Assembly (NCBI RefSeq): GCF_900116255.1
Contig: NZ_FPAI01000024.1
Location: 1-45,967 of the forward strand
From: Halolactibacillus miurensis
GTDB lineage: Bacteria > Bacillota > Bacilli > Bacillales > Amphibacillaceae
Reading direction: 5' to 3'
Length of the DNA: 45,967 bases
In this document: positions 25,718 to 33,877 of the stretch, piece after piece
How the letters are laid out: every line of letters begins with the position of its first letter
Numbering within the stretch: the stretch's first letter is position 1
The notes under the pieces: generated by a model
Seen by the model: the letters and a program-made list of their open reading frames with translations, nothing else
Database searches by the model: none
Told to the model about the DNA's origin: nothing
Program-made: the position numbers and the translations under genes

Positions 25718-25804
25718 TTGAATGAGCATGGGTCGCCTTTAGGGTGTCCTTATGGAATCCCCTTCCTCAAACATTCGTGAGAATGTTAGGTGGGGGTAGT
25801 TCAA
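25718..25804 (+). ncRNA. Right end of copy 2, putative omega-RNA scaffold
   Basis: The 87 bases after tnpB hold CCCC...AACATTC-GTGA-GAATGTT...GGGG and end in TAGTTCAA, almost identical to 346-432. In TnpB systems the scaffold RNA covers the 3' end of the ORF and the right end, and the guide is read from flanking DNA; here it would start at 25805 (CATGAAATGAGTG). No RNA evidence; inferred from position and structure. Confidence 0.55.
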
Positions 25805-25858
25805 CATGAAATGAGTGAATCTAAAAAAGAAATAGACTTTAAGAATGGAGATAAGCCT

Positions 25859-26329
25859 ATGCCAAGAATTAATGAGATAATTGAGCAACTAAAGTTAACC
25901 CCACATCCAGAAGGGGGCTTTTACGCGTCAAGTTTTACCGGTGATCAATTAGCCACAAGTGACTACCCGCACTATACGAGTATCTATTTTTTACTCCGAG
26001 AAGGCGATAAGTCTCACTTTCACCAACTAATATCAGATGAATTATGGTATTTCCATGAAGGCGACGCGCTTACGATTCATATGATTGAACCAGACGGGAC
26101 GTATCGAACCGAACAACTCGGTCTTGATTTATCAAAAGGAGAACGTCCTCAAGTGCTCGTGAAAAAGGGGACGATTTTTGGTTCAACAGTCAACGGTAAA
26201 TACGGTTTGGTTGGTTGTATGGTCAGCCCTGGTTTTCGTTTTGAAGACTTTAAATTATTCAAAAAGCAAGAACTTGTCGAACAATTTCCAGAACATCAAG
26301 CGATTATAAAGCATCTAACGATGGATTGA
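25859..26329 (+). CDS. Cupin_5 (DUF985) family protein
   Basis: A 156-residue single-domain cupin. PHPEGGFYASSF opens the domain as in DUF985/Cupin_5 proteins; SIYFLLREGDKSHFHQL and DELWYFHEGDALTIH are the two cupin metal/sugar-binding segments, and VGCMVSPGFRFEDFKL closes the barrel. Relatives have been linked to sugar or nucleotide-sugar isomerisation, but the function is not settled. The ATG at 25859 follows GGAG; the frame upstream continues into the TnpB element and is not coding. The element ends only 54 bases before this start, so its promoter may now come from the element. Confidence 0.85.
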   Translation: MPRINEIIEQLKLTPHPEGGFYASSFTGDQLATSDYPHYTSIYFLLREGDKSHFHQLISDELWYFHEGDALTIHMIEPDGTYRTEQLGLDLSKGERPQVLVKKGTIFGSTVNGKYGLVGCMVSPGFRFEDFKLFKKQELVEQFPEHQAIIKHLTMD

Positions 26330-26342
26330 TATAAATAGAAAG

Positions 26343-26378
26343 GACGGTAGCGAGGCTTTTATCCTCACTACCGTCTTT
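26343..26378. terminator. Terminator between Cupin_5 and the convergent oxidoreductase
   Basis: GACGGTAGCGAGG and CCTCACTACCGTC pair with one mismatch around CTTTTAT, followed by TTTT. Confidence 0.8.
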
Positions 26379-26401
26379 TCATGGTTCAACGCTATAATCA
26401 T

Positions 26402-27445
26402 TTATGATGGCGTCGAATGATAATCCGTTAAATCGAGCACAGTCGAATGTCCAGTTAAAAAGTAAGCGACTTCCCGCCCGATGACCGGAGCGGCCGTTAG
26501 GCCAGATGAACCAAGACCATTCACAACGAAAAGCTCGCCACTTGGACCAATATACGGCAAGTTATGATCAGTCAAAGGTCTGAGGCCAATCGATGATCGT
26601 CCTTTCGTCAGTGATGTTGCCTTTAAATAGCGTTTTACTTGAGTAAATAAATAGTCTCTCGCTGTTTCTGATTCTTGAATGTCAAAAGACGTCGTATCTT
26701 CGTGTGTGGTACCAATCATGTAGTGACGCGCAGAGGTAGGTACAATATACATCGGACCCAGTCCCATCACAACGGGCGACACAGTGGGTTGTAAATCTTC
26801 TGCTAAGGCGACTTCAAGTAATTCAGCCCGTTGATGTCTCACTTCTGGGTGAGAAGCATATTCATGTGACCACGCACCAGCTGTGTAAATAATCTGTCCA
26901 TCCAACGTATGTGGATTGATCGTGTCTTTGACCCATTCACCACCGAGCTTAATAATGGCTTGTTTTAATGCGCTCAGTAATGATGCGCCATCTACTTGTG
27001 CTCCACCTTCAACAAAAACAGCCGGAAAATCCGTCGTAAGGCTAGGATGATAGCCTAATAGCTCTTCACTTGATAGTTTTAATACCTGACCCATTTCAGG
27101 GGCATCAATTTGTTTACCTTTAATACGTTCATAGGCGAGTGCTTGAATATGATCATCTTTAAATAAACAAAGGGCACCGTTTTGCCTAAACCCCGTTGAT
27201 TGATTTGTAAGTTTTTCTAATTCCTCAATAAAGTCCGGGTAGTATTTGGCACCTTCTTTTACGAGTCGGTACCATTTTTTATTCCGGCGCTGACTTGTCC
27301 AAGGGCAAATAATCCCGGCAGAAGCGTTCGTTGCTTGTCCGTTATCTTCACGGTCGTATATAATAACGTGTTGGTTAAGTTTAAGTAAATGATAGGCGAT
27401 GCTTGCACCAGCAATACCAGCACCGACAATATGGAATGTTTTCAT
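26402..27445 (-). CDS. DAO-family FAD-dependent oxidoreductase
   Basis: A 347-residue flavoenzyme of the D-amino-acid/glycine oxidase (DadA/ThiO) type. The FAD-binding Rossmann motif HIVGAGIAGASIAYHLL is at residues 4-20, followed by VIIYDRE with the ribose-binding Asp/Glu. TNASAGIICPW is the usual second FAD contact, and IGLRPLTDHNLPYIG and NGLGSSGLTAAPVIGREVA are the C-terminal signature. It should oxidise an amine or imino acid in the cytoplasm; glycine, sarcosine or a D-amino acid are possible. GAGGGAAC precedes the ATG. It stands alone, convergent with the Cupin_5 gene. Confidence 0.86.
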   Translation of the reverse strand: MKTFHIVGAGIAGASIAYHLLKLNQHVIIYDREDNGQATNASAGIICPWTSQRRNKKWYRLVKEGAKYYPDFIEELEKLTNQSTGFRQNGALCLFKDDHIQALAYERIKGKQIDAPEMGQVLKLSSEELLGYHPSLTTDFPAVFVEGGAQVDGASLLSALKQAIIKLGGEWVKDTINPHTLDGQIIYTAGAWSHEYASHPEVRHQRAELLEVALAEDLQPTVSPVVMGLGPMYIVPTSARHYMIGTTHEDTTSFDIQESETARDYLFTQVKRYLKATSLTKGRSSIGLRPLTDHNLPYIGPSGELFVVNGLGSSGLTAAPVIGREVAYFLTGHSTVLDLTDYHSTPS

Positions 27446-27737
27446 GTTGTTCCCTCGTTTCTTTTTTTAAATGACTAGAGATCATCATATAATTAGGTAT
27501 TTTGTCATATTTTTGTGTTAATAAAGTTAATTAATTTTTGGTGAAGTAGGTGAAATGTTGGGTGAATTGAGTTATAATGGAAACGATTGAGTCAAATTTA
27601 ATGTTTTTTCAGAAAAATGTCATAATAGAAAGTGTTTTAAACGCGATCGGACCGGTTTTTTCGTGCAATGGTTACTAATCTAACATGAAAAACCGAATCA
27701 AACAAGCAAAAAATGCTAATGTTAAAGGAGACGCGCC

Positions 27738-28829
27738 ATGCTTTCCCACGACGAATTACATATTGATTTAAAAGTTTGGATGAATAAAATACTTTCAATC
27801 TATTGGTTTATGATTGGTCTCGCTTTTATTGGTCAAATGTTAGGCTTTTTTACGAGTCAAGCTTATCAACTACATCCACCAGTAGAATTTTTAGTGACAA
27901 AAGTGCTCGTGCCGAGCGGGGTACAAGTGGTATTAATTGTTATTGTGCAATATTTAGTCAAAAGTAGAGGTTTATATAAGCCGAAAATGTTGACGATATT
28001 CGGCACGATTACAGCTTGGGTAACGACTTATACACACGCCAGTGTTCCAGGTTTACAAGTGTTGTTCGTGATCCTACTTGCTGTTAACCTTATTTACTTT
28101 AATAAAAATGAATTACGCTTTAGTTTTATCGCAAATTTAATCGCACTCACTTCGCTGTATGTTATTCCTGAAGTGAGAGACGCAGCAAATGCGTTTGAAC
28201 GCTTTGCTTATCTATTTATGCTCGTTGCCGCTTACCAAGTGTTTACGCTCGTTTTAGACCGTGGCACCGATATACTGGACGTATTAAAGCGTTCTAATGA
28301 ACAAGAACGTTCACTGATGGTGCGTAGTGCGATGATGGAGCGATTAACAAAAGTAGACCCGTTAACAGAGTTGTATAATCACCGTACATTCTATGAATAT
28401 TTAGATTTTCTTTATGATCAAAGCATTCACTACAATATGCCGCTGCAACTGGCGATCATTGATATCGATAACTTTAAAAAGATTAACGACGAGTTTGGTC
28501 ATGATGTTGGGGATATTATTTTAAAACGTGTCGCTAGAGTGATTGAAGACAGTGTCACTGAAAATGAGATTGTATCGAGATACGGTGGTGAGGAATTTGC
28601 CGTCCTTATCACAAGTAAATCAATCAATGACGGGTATGAATTGATTGAATCCATTCGCAAGAAGATTGCTCATCTTGAAAACGATGAAATTAATCGTGCG
28701 ATTACTGTCAGTATCGGTTTTCAACCGTTATCTAAAGACTTATCACAGACACAGTTCTTTAAACGGGCGGATGAATTACTCTATCAAGCAAAACAGAACG
28801 GCAAGAATCAAGTGGCTGTGTCCATCTAA
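27738..28829 (+). CDS. Membrane diguanylate cyclase (GGDEF protein)
   Basis: A 363-residue protein. Residues about 15-180 hold five or six membrane helices (for example YWFMIGLAFIGQMLGFF and VPSGVQVVLIVIVQYLV), with no recognisable ligand domain. A short helix leads into the GGDEF domain (about 205-360), with DPLTELYNHRTFYEYL, IIDIDNFKKINDEFGHDVGD and the active-site loop RYGGEEF. It should make cyclic di-GMP from two GTP. The product-inhibition RxxD motif expected five residues before GGEEF is absent (TENEIVSRY). AAAGGAG sits before the ATG. An inverted repeat (CGGTTTTT...AAAAACCG) lies at about 27651-27696 in the leader. Confidence 0.88.
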   Translation: MLSHDELHIDLKVWMNKILSIYWFMIGLAFIGQMLGFFTSQAYQLHPPVEFLVTKVLVPSGVQVVLIVIVQYLVKSRGLYKPKMLTIFGTITAWVTTYTHASVPGLQVLFVILLAVNLIYFNKNELRFSFIANLIALTSLYVIPEVRDAANAFERFAYLFMLVAAYQVFTLVLDRGTDILDVLKRSNEQERSLMVRSAMMERLTKVDPLTELYNHRTFYEYLDFLYDQSIHYNMPLQLAIIDIDNFKKINDEFGHDVGDIILKRVARVIEDSVTENEIVSRYGGEEFAVLITSKSINDGYELIESIRKKIAHLENDEINRAITVSIGFQPLSKDLSQTQFFKRADELLYQAKQNGKNQVAVSI

Positions 28830-28830
28830 A

Positions 28831-28858
28831 AGTAGCCTCTCTAAGGGCTGCTTTTTTT
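28831..28858 (+). terminator. Terminator after the GGDEF gene
   Basis: AGTAGCCT and GGGCTGCT form 8 pairs including G-U pairs around CTCTAA, then seven T. Confidence 0.75.
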
Positions 28859-28933
28859 GTTGCCCGTCGCCAAGCGGGAAAAAAGATGATATGATAGACG
28901 TGCTAAAGTGACTTAAAGCTAGGAGGAAATCAA

Positions 28934-30316
28934 GTGAGCAAAAAACTATATGAAACAACGATTGATTATGTCGATAAAAAAGGATCTGGACGCGCGGTCG
29001 TTTGGCGTGATACTGGACAAGTGAACCCAAAAAAACTTAAATTAACGATTCCCCAAACCATTCCAAATGAGAAAGTTGAAGTACATGTTGATGGTGAAGG
29101 AAAACGTTGGATCAAAACAGATTACACGAAAATATTAGAGTCATCCGCTGAACGAGTGACACCTGATTGTCCACATTTTGATTTGTGTGGTGGCTGTGTG
29201 TGGCAACACTGGTCATACGATGGTCAATTAAAAGAAAAAACACGTTATGTGAAAGAGATGGTAAAAAATAATGGTTTTGACCCGGTGCTTGTAGAAGAAA
29301 CGATTGGCGTGAAAGGTGAGCCCTATCGTTACCGCAATAAAATGGAATTTACGTTTTCAAAAGAGGGCCATTTAGGTCTTCATGAACAAGGTAACTGGAG
29401 AAAAATTATTCCGTTAGAAACCTGCCTTATTGCCGGTAAGGAAATGGTTGATTATGCGATGGAAGTCCAACAGTGGGCGAATGATTTTCACTTATCAGGC
29501 TATGATAAAGATGAACATAGCGGCCTACTCAGACACTTAATGGTTCGACAATCGTTTTATACTGGTGAAGTGATGCTCGGTCTATTTGCATCGGAAGCAC
29601 CCACTGGCGAACTAGAAGAGGCAAAAGCGGCGCTGATTGAACGTGTTGAAGCTAATTGCCCGAATGTGAAAAGTTTGATGTGGTTTGAGAATAAAGACTG
29701 GGGCGACCGCACGCAAGCAGAAGAGCAATATATCTTAAGTGGACGTGACTTCATTTATGATGAAATGTTTGGTTTTAAATACCGTTTATGGTTTGATACG
29801 TTCTTCCAAACGAATCCTAAGCAAGCAGAAACGTTAGTCAATTTAGCGATTGAGATGGCCCAACCAAAACCAACAGAAAAGATGATTGATCTCTTTTGTG
29901 GTGTTGGCACATTTTCACTGCCATTCGCCGAAAAAGTGGGTGAATTAGCTGGGATTGAAATTGTGGAAACATCGATTGAATCAGCTAAACGCAATGCACT
30001 AGATAACGCTATTCATAATACGACGTTTCTTGCAAAAGATGCCCGACACGGGATTGATCAAATATTAGAATCCTTTGGTATTCCGGAACTACTTTTATTA
30101 GACCCACCTCGCTCGGGTGCGGGGGGTAAAGTGATGCGACGCATTGGACGCGCAAAACCAGAACGGATTGTGTATGTCTCATGTAACCCAGAAACATTTG
30201 CATCAGACATTACGGAACTTGTCCCATTTGGTTATGAATTACAAAAAGTTCAGCCTGTCGACATGTTTCCGCACACGCCTCATGTTGAAACTGTCGCGTT
30301 GTTGACAAGAATATAG
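28934..30316 (+). CDS. 23S rRNA (uracil-5-)-methyltransferase, RlmCD/TrmA family
   Basis: A 460-residue SAM-dependent RNA uracil-C5 methyltransferase. Residues about 5-65 look like a TRAM-type RNA-binding domain. The iron-sulfur cluster Cys set is CPHFDLCGGC with a fourth Cys in LETCLIAG. The methyltransferase part has MIDLFCGVGTFSLPFA (SAM motif), LLLDPPRSGAGGK, and VYVSCNPETFASDI with the catalytic Cys, ending VDMFPHTPHVETVALL. In Gram-positives one such enzyme makes m5U747 and m5U1939 of 23S rRNA; paralogues are common, so the exact target is not certain. The GTG start follows AGGAGG. Confidence 0.9.
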   Translation: MSKKLYETTIDYVDKKGSGRAVVWRDTGQVNPKKLKLTIPQTIPNEKVEVHVDGEGKRWIKTDYTKILESSAERVTPDCPHFDLCGGCVWQHWSYDGQLKEKTRYVKEMVKNNGFDPVLVEETIGVKGEPYRYRNKMEFTFSKEGHLGLHEQGNWRKIIPLETCLIAGKEMVDYAMEVQQWANDFHLSGYDKDEHSGLLRHLMVRQSFYTGEVMLGLFASEAPTGELEEAKAALIERVEANCPNVKSLMWFENKDWGDRTQAEEQYILSGRDFIYDEMFGFKYRLWFDTFFQTNPKQAETLVNLAIEMAQPKPTEKMIDLFCGVGTFSLPFAEKVGELAGIEIVETSIESAKRNALDNAIHNTTFLAKDARHGIDQILESFGIPELLLLDPPRSGAGGKVMRRIGRAKPERIVYVSCNPETFASDITELVPFGYELQKVQPVDMFPHTPHVETVALLTRI

Positions 30317-30456
30317 ATTTATAAGCTCTTGAATATATCGGATTTACGATGTTTTTAGGTCGTATAATACTGGGTGTTGGTGAAGGGATTTTTAGTGTGG
30401 CAGAGATTGCTCACTAAAATCATTCACTAGCACTTTTTTTCTGGTTAATTTAAAAA

Positions 30457-30521
30457 ACAAGTGAGTTTCCCTGTGGGATTGAGGTCGACCAAAACTAATC
30501 CTTAGGAGAGAACTCACTTGT
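30457..30521. repeat. 65-base nested inverted repeat downstream of the flavoprotein gene
   Basis: ACAAGTGAGTT (30457-30467) and AACTCACTTGT (30511-30521) are perfectly complementary. Inside lie GGATT/AATCC and the palindrome GGTCGACC. On the minus strand it is followed by TTTTTT, so it could end the flavoprotein transcript, but the large structured loop is unusual for a terminator. Confidence 0.6.
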
Positions 30522-30528
30522 CTAAATC

Positions 30529-31875
30529 TCATACTGGGATGTCGTGGTATCCCAACACAAGATTAGCGGCTCTCATTCCCGAAATAACAGCCCCTTCCAT
30601 CGTGGCAAAAAAGGGTTGACGAGTATAGTCACCTGCTAGAATCAGTCCATTAATCTGAGTTACTTGTTCCGGTCGCATCCAATCATGATGAGGTGACAAA
30701 CTGTGGAAATCTTCTGGATGCTTTACAATACGGTAATCGGTTAAGTTCGATGCTAAATTCATTCCTAGTTTTTTTGCCTCCTTAATAATGATTTGACAAA
30801 TAGCCTCGTCTGCCATATCAAGAAACTTCTCAGGAGGTGTTAAAATAATTGAGAGCCTACCAGGTACATGCGTAAATGTTGATCGCGACTGCTCGGCAAA
30901 ACTTGCCAGAGCTGTTAATGGACCAAAGGTCGTTCGGTCATAAGGAAGGACTGGTTCTGAAAATTCCATTTGAATCGTGATGGCTGGCATAGTAGGTAGT
31001 TTTAACATGTGTTCAAATGCCGGATTGTTAGAAAAGTGTTGACCGATGATTGATTTGGCGCCACCGAGATTCGTTGCGAGAACAACACTTGTTGATTCAA
31101 ACTTTTTTCCGTCCTCTAACACGACACCGCAAACACGTTCATGATCGAGAATTAAATGATTCACGCATGTGCTTGTTTTTATTATCCCACCATTTTTTTC
31201 TATCGCTCTTGCTATTGGGTTTGCTAAAAGCTCTGTCATACCACCTAAATAGGCCCCAACTCTCATTTTATAAAAGTAAGGCATAGCAGGGAAAAATAAT
31301 CCGAAAAACACTTTTGCTGAATAACGCTCTGGTGGTAAGAAAAAAATACCTGTACTTAAAGGGATAAGCATATAGTTAAGCGCATTTTCGGTCACGTTGT
31401 ATCGCTCAGCATACTCTCTCACACTGTACTGATCAAGCGCTTCAGGGTTTTTAATATATCGCCAAAATCCGGTGACGAAAAAAGGCATCAAAGAAAATTT
31501 ATCTTGAAACTCTATAGCATGATTATTACCTAGAAGACCCTTTATCATAGCCGTCGGATGATATACGGGTGATAGGCCAAGGATAATCGGTTGTCTACCA
31601 TGTATTAAAATATCAATTTTTTCTTCCCATTGCACAATGTCATTTATATTTACACCAACCTTTTTTAAGATAGAAGGCAAGGCTTTGTAATACCCAATAT
31701 GACGATGAAGACCTGATTCGACAAGCATCCCTTTCTCTTCCCAAGAGGCTGTACGGCCACCTATTACTTTTTCTTTCTCAACGACTAATACGGACAGGCC
31801 TCTTTCACTTAACTCAAATGCGGTTGTTAATCCTGCTAAACCGGCACCAACGATTATCGTATCGTAACGTTCCAT
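30529..31875 (-). CDS. Phytoene-desaturase-like FAD-dependent oxidoreductase
   Basis: A 448-residue flavoprotein of the amine-oxidase/phytoene-desaturase superfamily. The N terminus has TIIVGAGLAGLTTAFELSERG with VVEKEKVIGGRTAS, the classic FAD-binding start. VVLATNLGGAKSII is the second nucleotide-proximal segment, and GLILAGDYTRQPFFATMEGAVISGMRAA is the C-terminal FAD motif. Relatives desaturate or dehydroxylate isoprenoids (carotenoid desaturases, HpnE), but there are no other carotenoid or hopanoid genes nearby, so the substrate is open. AAAAGGATGG precedes the ATG. It is followed by the nested inverted repeat and preceded by a 526-base gap. Confidence 0.82.
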   Translation of the reverse strand: MERYDTIIVGAGLAGLTTAFELSERGLSVLVVEKEKVIGGRTASWEEKGMLVESGLHRHIGYYKALPSILKKVGVNINDIVQWEEKIDILIHGRQPIILGLSPVYHPTAMIKGLLGNNHAIEFQDKFSLMPFFVTGFWRYIKNPEALDQYSVREYAERYNVTENALNYMLIPLSTGIFFLPPERYSAKVFFGLFFPAMPYFYKMRVGAYLGGMTELLANPIARAIEKNGGIIKTSTCVNHLILDHERVCGVVLEDGKKFESTSVVLATNLGGAKSIIGQHFSNNPAFEHMLKLPTMPAITIQMEFSEPVLPYDRTTFGPLTALASFAEQSRSTFTHVPGRLSIILTPPEKFLDMADEAICQIIIKEAKKLGMNLASNLTDYRIVKHPEDFHSLSPHHDWMRPEQVTQINGLILAGDYTRQPFFATMEGAVISGMRAANLVLGYHDIPV

Positions 31876-32401
31876 TTTTTAATCCATCCTTTTGTAATAT
31901 CATATGTGATTTACTTCAGTTATTAGTATGCACCAAAAAGCCTATGTGGTTAGTGTGTTTATAGATTCGCTTTAAGTATTGCCTTAACAATTAAGAAGTA
32001 CTCCTTTTAAAGTTTAAAAGTACAAAAGATTTTCTTGTTACCTCACTTATATGATGGATCATATCCCTTGTGATTAAGCATTAACCTCACATTTATATGT
32101 CATGATAGCGGCTATGAACACGACAGTTAATCCCACTTAACTTTTCCTCGAGCTACGAAAGAGAATTCGAGGGTAATTAGTCGTGGCTTTAAAACGGACA
32201 ATTTTCCATTGGTATAAAACGGTTTTTATCCTGCAAAGCGCATTTGATTAATATCAGCCAATATTCTATACTTTAGCTTAAGAGAAAAGGAAGAACGAAT
32301 CATTTAGGTTGGAACAGCTAGTTTAAACTATCAACGCGTACAATAATTGTGAATATTTAGTTGTATGTAGACCTAACGAATAAAAACTTAGGGGTGACTT
32401 A
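31876..32401. other. 526-base non-coding gap
   Basis: I find no convincing ORF or RNA family here. A weak hairpin CCTCGA...TCGAGG lies at about 32147-32175. The start of the gap serves as promoter region for the minus-strand flavoprotein, and the end for the gene at 32402. It may hold decayed sequence. Confidence 0.5.
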
Positions 32402-33016
32402 GTGAAAAAGGAAAACATTATCGAGGAATATTTCGAGTATCGAGACAAGATTGGGGATAGAACAGGGCTCTACAGAATGGTTGCTAAGAAGTATAGTATA
32501 ACAAGTGCACTGTATCCAGGAAGCCATATTGATATTGCCCCATCTTTAGTCATACCTCAAGTAAGGTATGTTGATAACTTCAGAGGCGCGATTAAATTCT
32601 TTACTAACATTGATAAGATAAAAAAACATATCGATGAGAATTCAGAGTATGAGGAAGCTTGTGACATTGCTTTTATAGGTCAAGACTATACTGGGGAACT
32701 AAATATTGCCCCTGTTGATTTGATTATTTCTCAATTCGCCGGTTTTGTTGGACAAGCAACGAAGAAGTATTTAAAGACCGGCGGCATTTTACTCTGCAAT
32801 GATAGCCATGGCGATGCTACTTTAGCTAAATTTGATCAAGATTTTGCATTCATTGGTGTTGTAGGTACGCATCATCGTATCATCAATACTAAGTTAAATG
32901 ATTATTTTGTATTACCAAGAAACAAAGAGGTTGATTTAACAAAAGTGAAAGAGAAGATGAAAGGGCCAACGTATGCGTTAACAGCTGAAAACTATATCTT
33001 TCGTAAAATTAGATAA
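32402..33016 (+). CDS. Hypothetical protein, possible methyltransferase-like fold
   Basis: A 204-residue soluble protein starting at GTG after AGGGGTGA. Segments such as SALYPGSHIDIAPSLVIPQV, YVDNFRGAIKFF, DLIISQFAGFVGQATKKYL and KTGGILLCNDSHGDATLA read like the alternating strands and helices of a Rossmann-like SAM methyltransferase, with VDLIISQFAG in the place of motif IV and GGILLCND as motif VI, but no clear glycine-rich motif I is seen. I assign it only a possible fold. It sits alone between two non-coding stretches. Confidence 0.65.
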   Translation: MKKENIIEEYFEYRDKIGDRTGLYRMVAKKYSITSALYPGSHIDIAPSLVIPQVRYVDNFRGAIKFFTNIDKIKKHIDENSEYEEACDIAFIGQDYTGELNIAPVDLIISQFAGFVGQATKKYLKTGGILLCNDSHGDATLAKFDQDFAFIGVVGTHHRIINTKLNDYFVLPRNKEVDLTKVKEKMKGPTYALTAENYIFRKIR

Positions 33017-33101
33017 CATATAATTAGCTGACCAATAAGACTTTTTAATGGTATTACCATAACTTAAAATAAAGCGCTAAATTATTAAAAAGGACGTGTT
33101 G

Positions 33102-33509
33102 ATGATGAAATATGCAGGGTCATGCCTTTGTGGTGCCGTTACGTTTGAAATAGTTGGAGAATTTGAAGATTTTTATCTGTGCCATTGTGGGCGATGTCGG
33201 AAAGATACTGGTTCGGCTCATGCAGCAAATCTATTTTCTTCTACAGCTGAGTTAAGATGGTTGTCGGGTCAGGAAGAATGTAAAACGTTTAATTTTCGCG
33301 GGGAAGGGCACATAAAAAGTTTTTGTATCAATTGTGGATCAGCCTTACCAAACATACAGATGGATGGGACATTGTTAGTTGTTCCTGCAGGAAGTATTGA
33401 TAGTGATATCAACATTAAGCCGCATGGACACATCTATTGTGCAAACAAAGCAAATTGGGATAACGAGCTTGAAAAAGCACCTAGGTTTGATGAACTTCCA
33501 AATGGATAA
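33102..33509 (+). CDS. GFA family (CENP-V/GFA-like) zinc protein
   Basis: A 135-residue protein of the glutathione-dependent formaldehyde-activating enzyme family. The zinc-binding Cys residues are in GSCLCGAVTFE, LCHCGRCRKDTGSA and FCINCGSALP, the standard order. Most bacterial GFA proteins are carbon-sulfur-lyase-like with unproven substrates. The ATG at 33102 is favoured by AAGGA eight bases upstream; a GTG at 33096 and an ATG at 33105 are alternatives. Downstream is 368 bases without a gene. Confidence 0.88.
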   Translation: MMKYAGSCLCGAVTFEIVGEFEDFYLCHCGRCRKDTGSAHAANLFSSTAELRWLSGQEECKTFNFRGEGHIKSFCINCGSALPNIQMDGTLLVVPAGSIDSDINIKPHGHIYCANKANWDNELEKAPRFDELPNG

Positions 33510-33877
33510 AACCGAAGAGCTCTCGTTAAATAAATTATTTCATTAGTTTTACTTAGAGTAAAAAACAGAGGCAAACTACATAAAACTTACGTTACTGTTA
33601 TCCTGTCTCCATATAAGTGAGGCATCTTCTAAACAATGATAAGTAGATACTTTTGTTTTTAAAGTGAGAGTCACACTCTTCTATAGTAAGCTAGAAAATA
33701 GACACCATTGTTGTTACGCGATTAATAACTAGTATGGTTACTGCTTTAAAACGTGCGAATCAGTGGCAAAATCAATCAACTAATGTAACCGCTTACTGAG
33801 ATGAGCAATCTACATAACCTTGTCTAGTAGTTAACAATTAATAATAGAGCGATGGTGAAGAAAGAAGGTGTGTTGTT
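33510..33877. other. 368-base non-coding leader before the GH120 gene
   Basis: AT-rich stretch without a credible ORF. The only element I can support is the cre-like site at 33784-33797. Confidence 0.5.
33784..33797. promoter_or_regulatory. Catabolite-responsive element (cre) candidate
   Basis: TGTAACCGCTTACT matches TGWAANCGNTNWCA in 13 of 14 positions (last base T for A). It lies 80 bases before the GH120 start, a fitting place for CcpA repression by preferred sugars. Confidence 0.55.

Larger units (their letters stand above)
23851..25804 (+). mobile_element. Complete IS200/IS605-type element with tnpB only (copy 2)
   Basis: The left boundary is set where copies 2 and 3 become alike (ATCGcTTcA...GAAGACACC); the right boundary is the shared TAGTTCAA, after which copies 1 and 2 diverge. 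Left-end hairpin: AGTGC-GTCA-GCACT (23882-23895) inside CACCTTCCTCA...TAGGTGGG. Right-end hairpin: AACATTC-GTGA-GAATGTT (25770-25787). No tnpA (Y1 transposase) is inside, so it needs a transposase in trans. It lies between the relQ-like gene and the Cupin_5 gene, splitting what was a divergent promoter region. The exact left base is uncertain by a few positions. Confidence 0.82.

Noticed and set aside
27640-27700. CGGTTTTTTCGTG...CATGAAAAACCG inverted repeat before the GGDEF gene as a riboswitch
   Set aside because: It is a simple imperfect hairpin with a long loop and lacks the conserved core of any riboswitch class I know.
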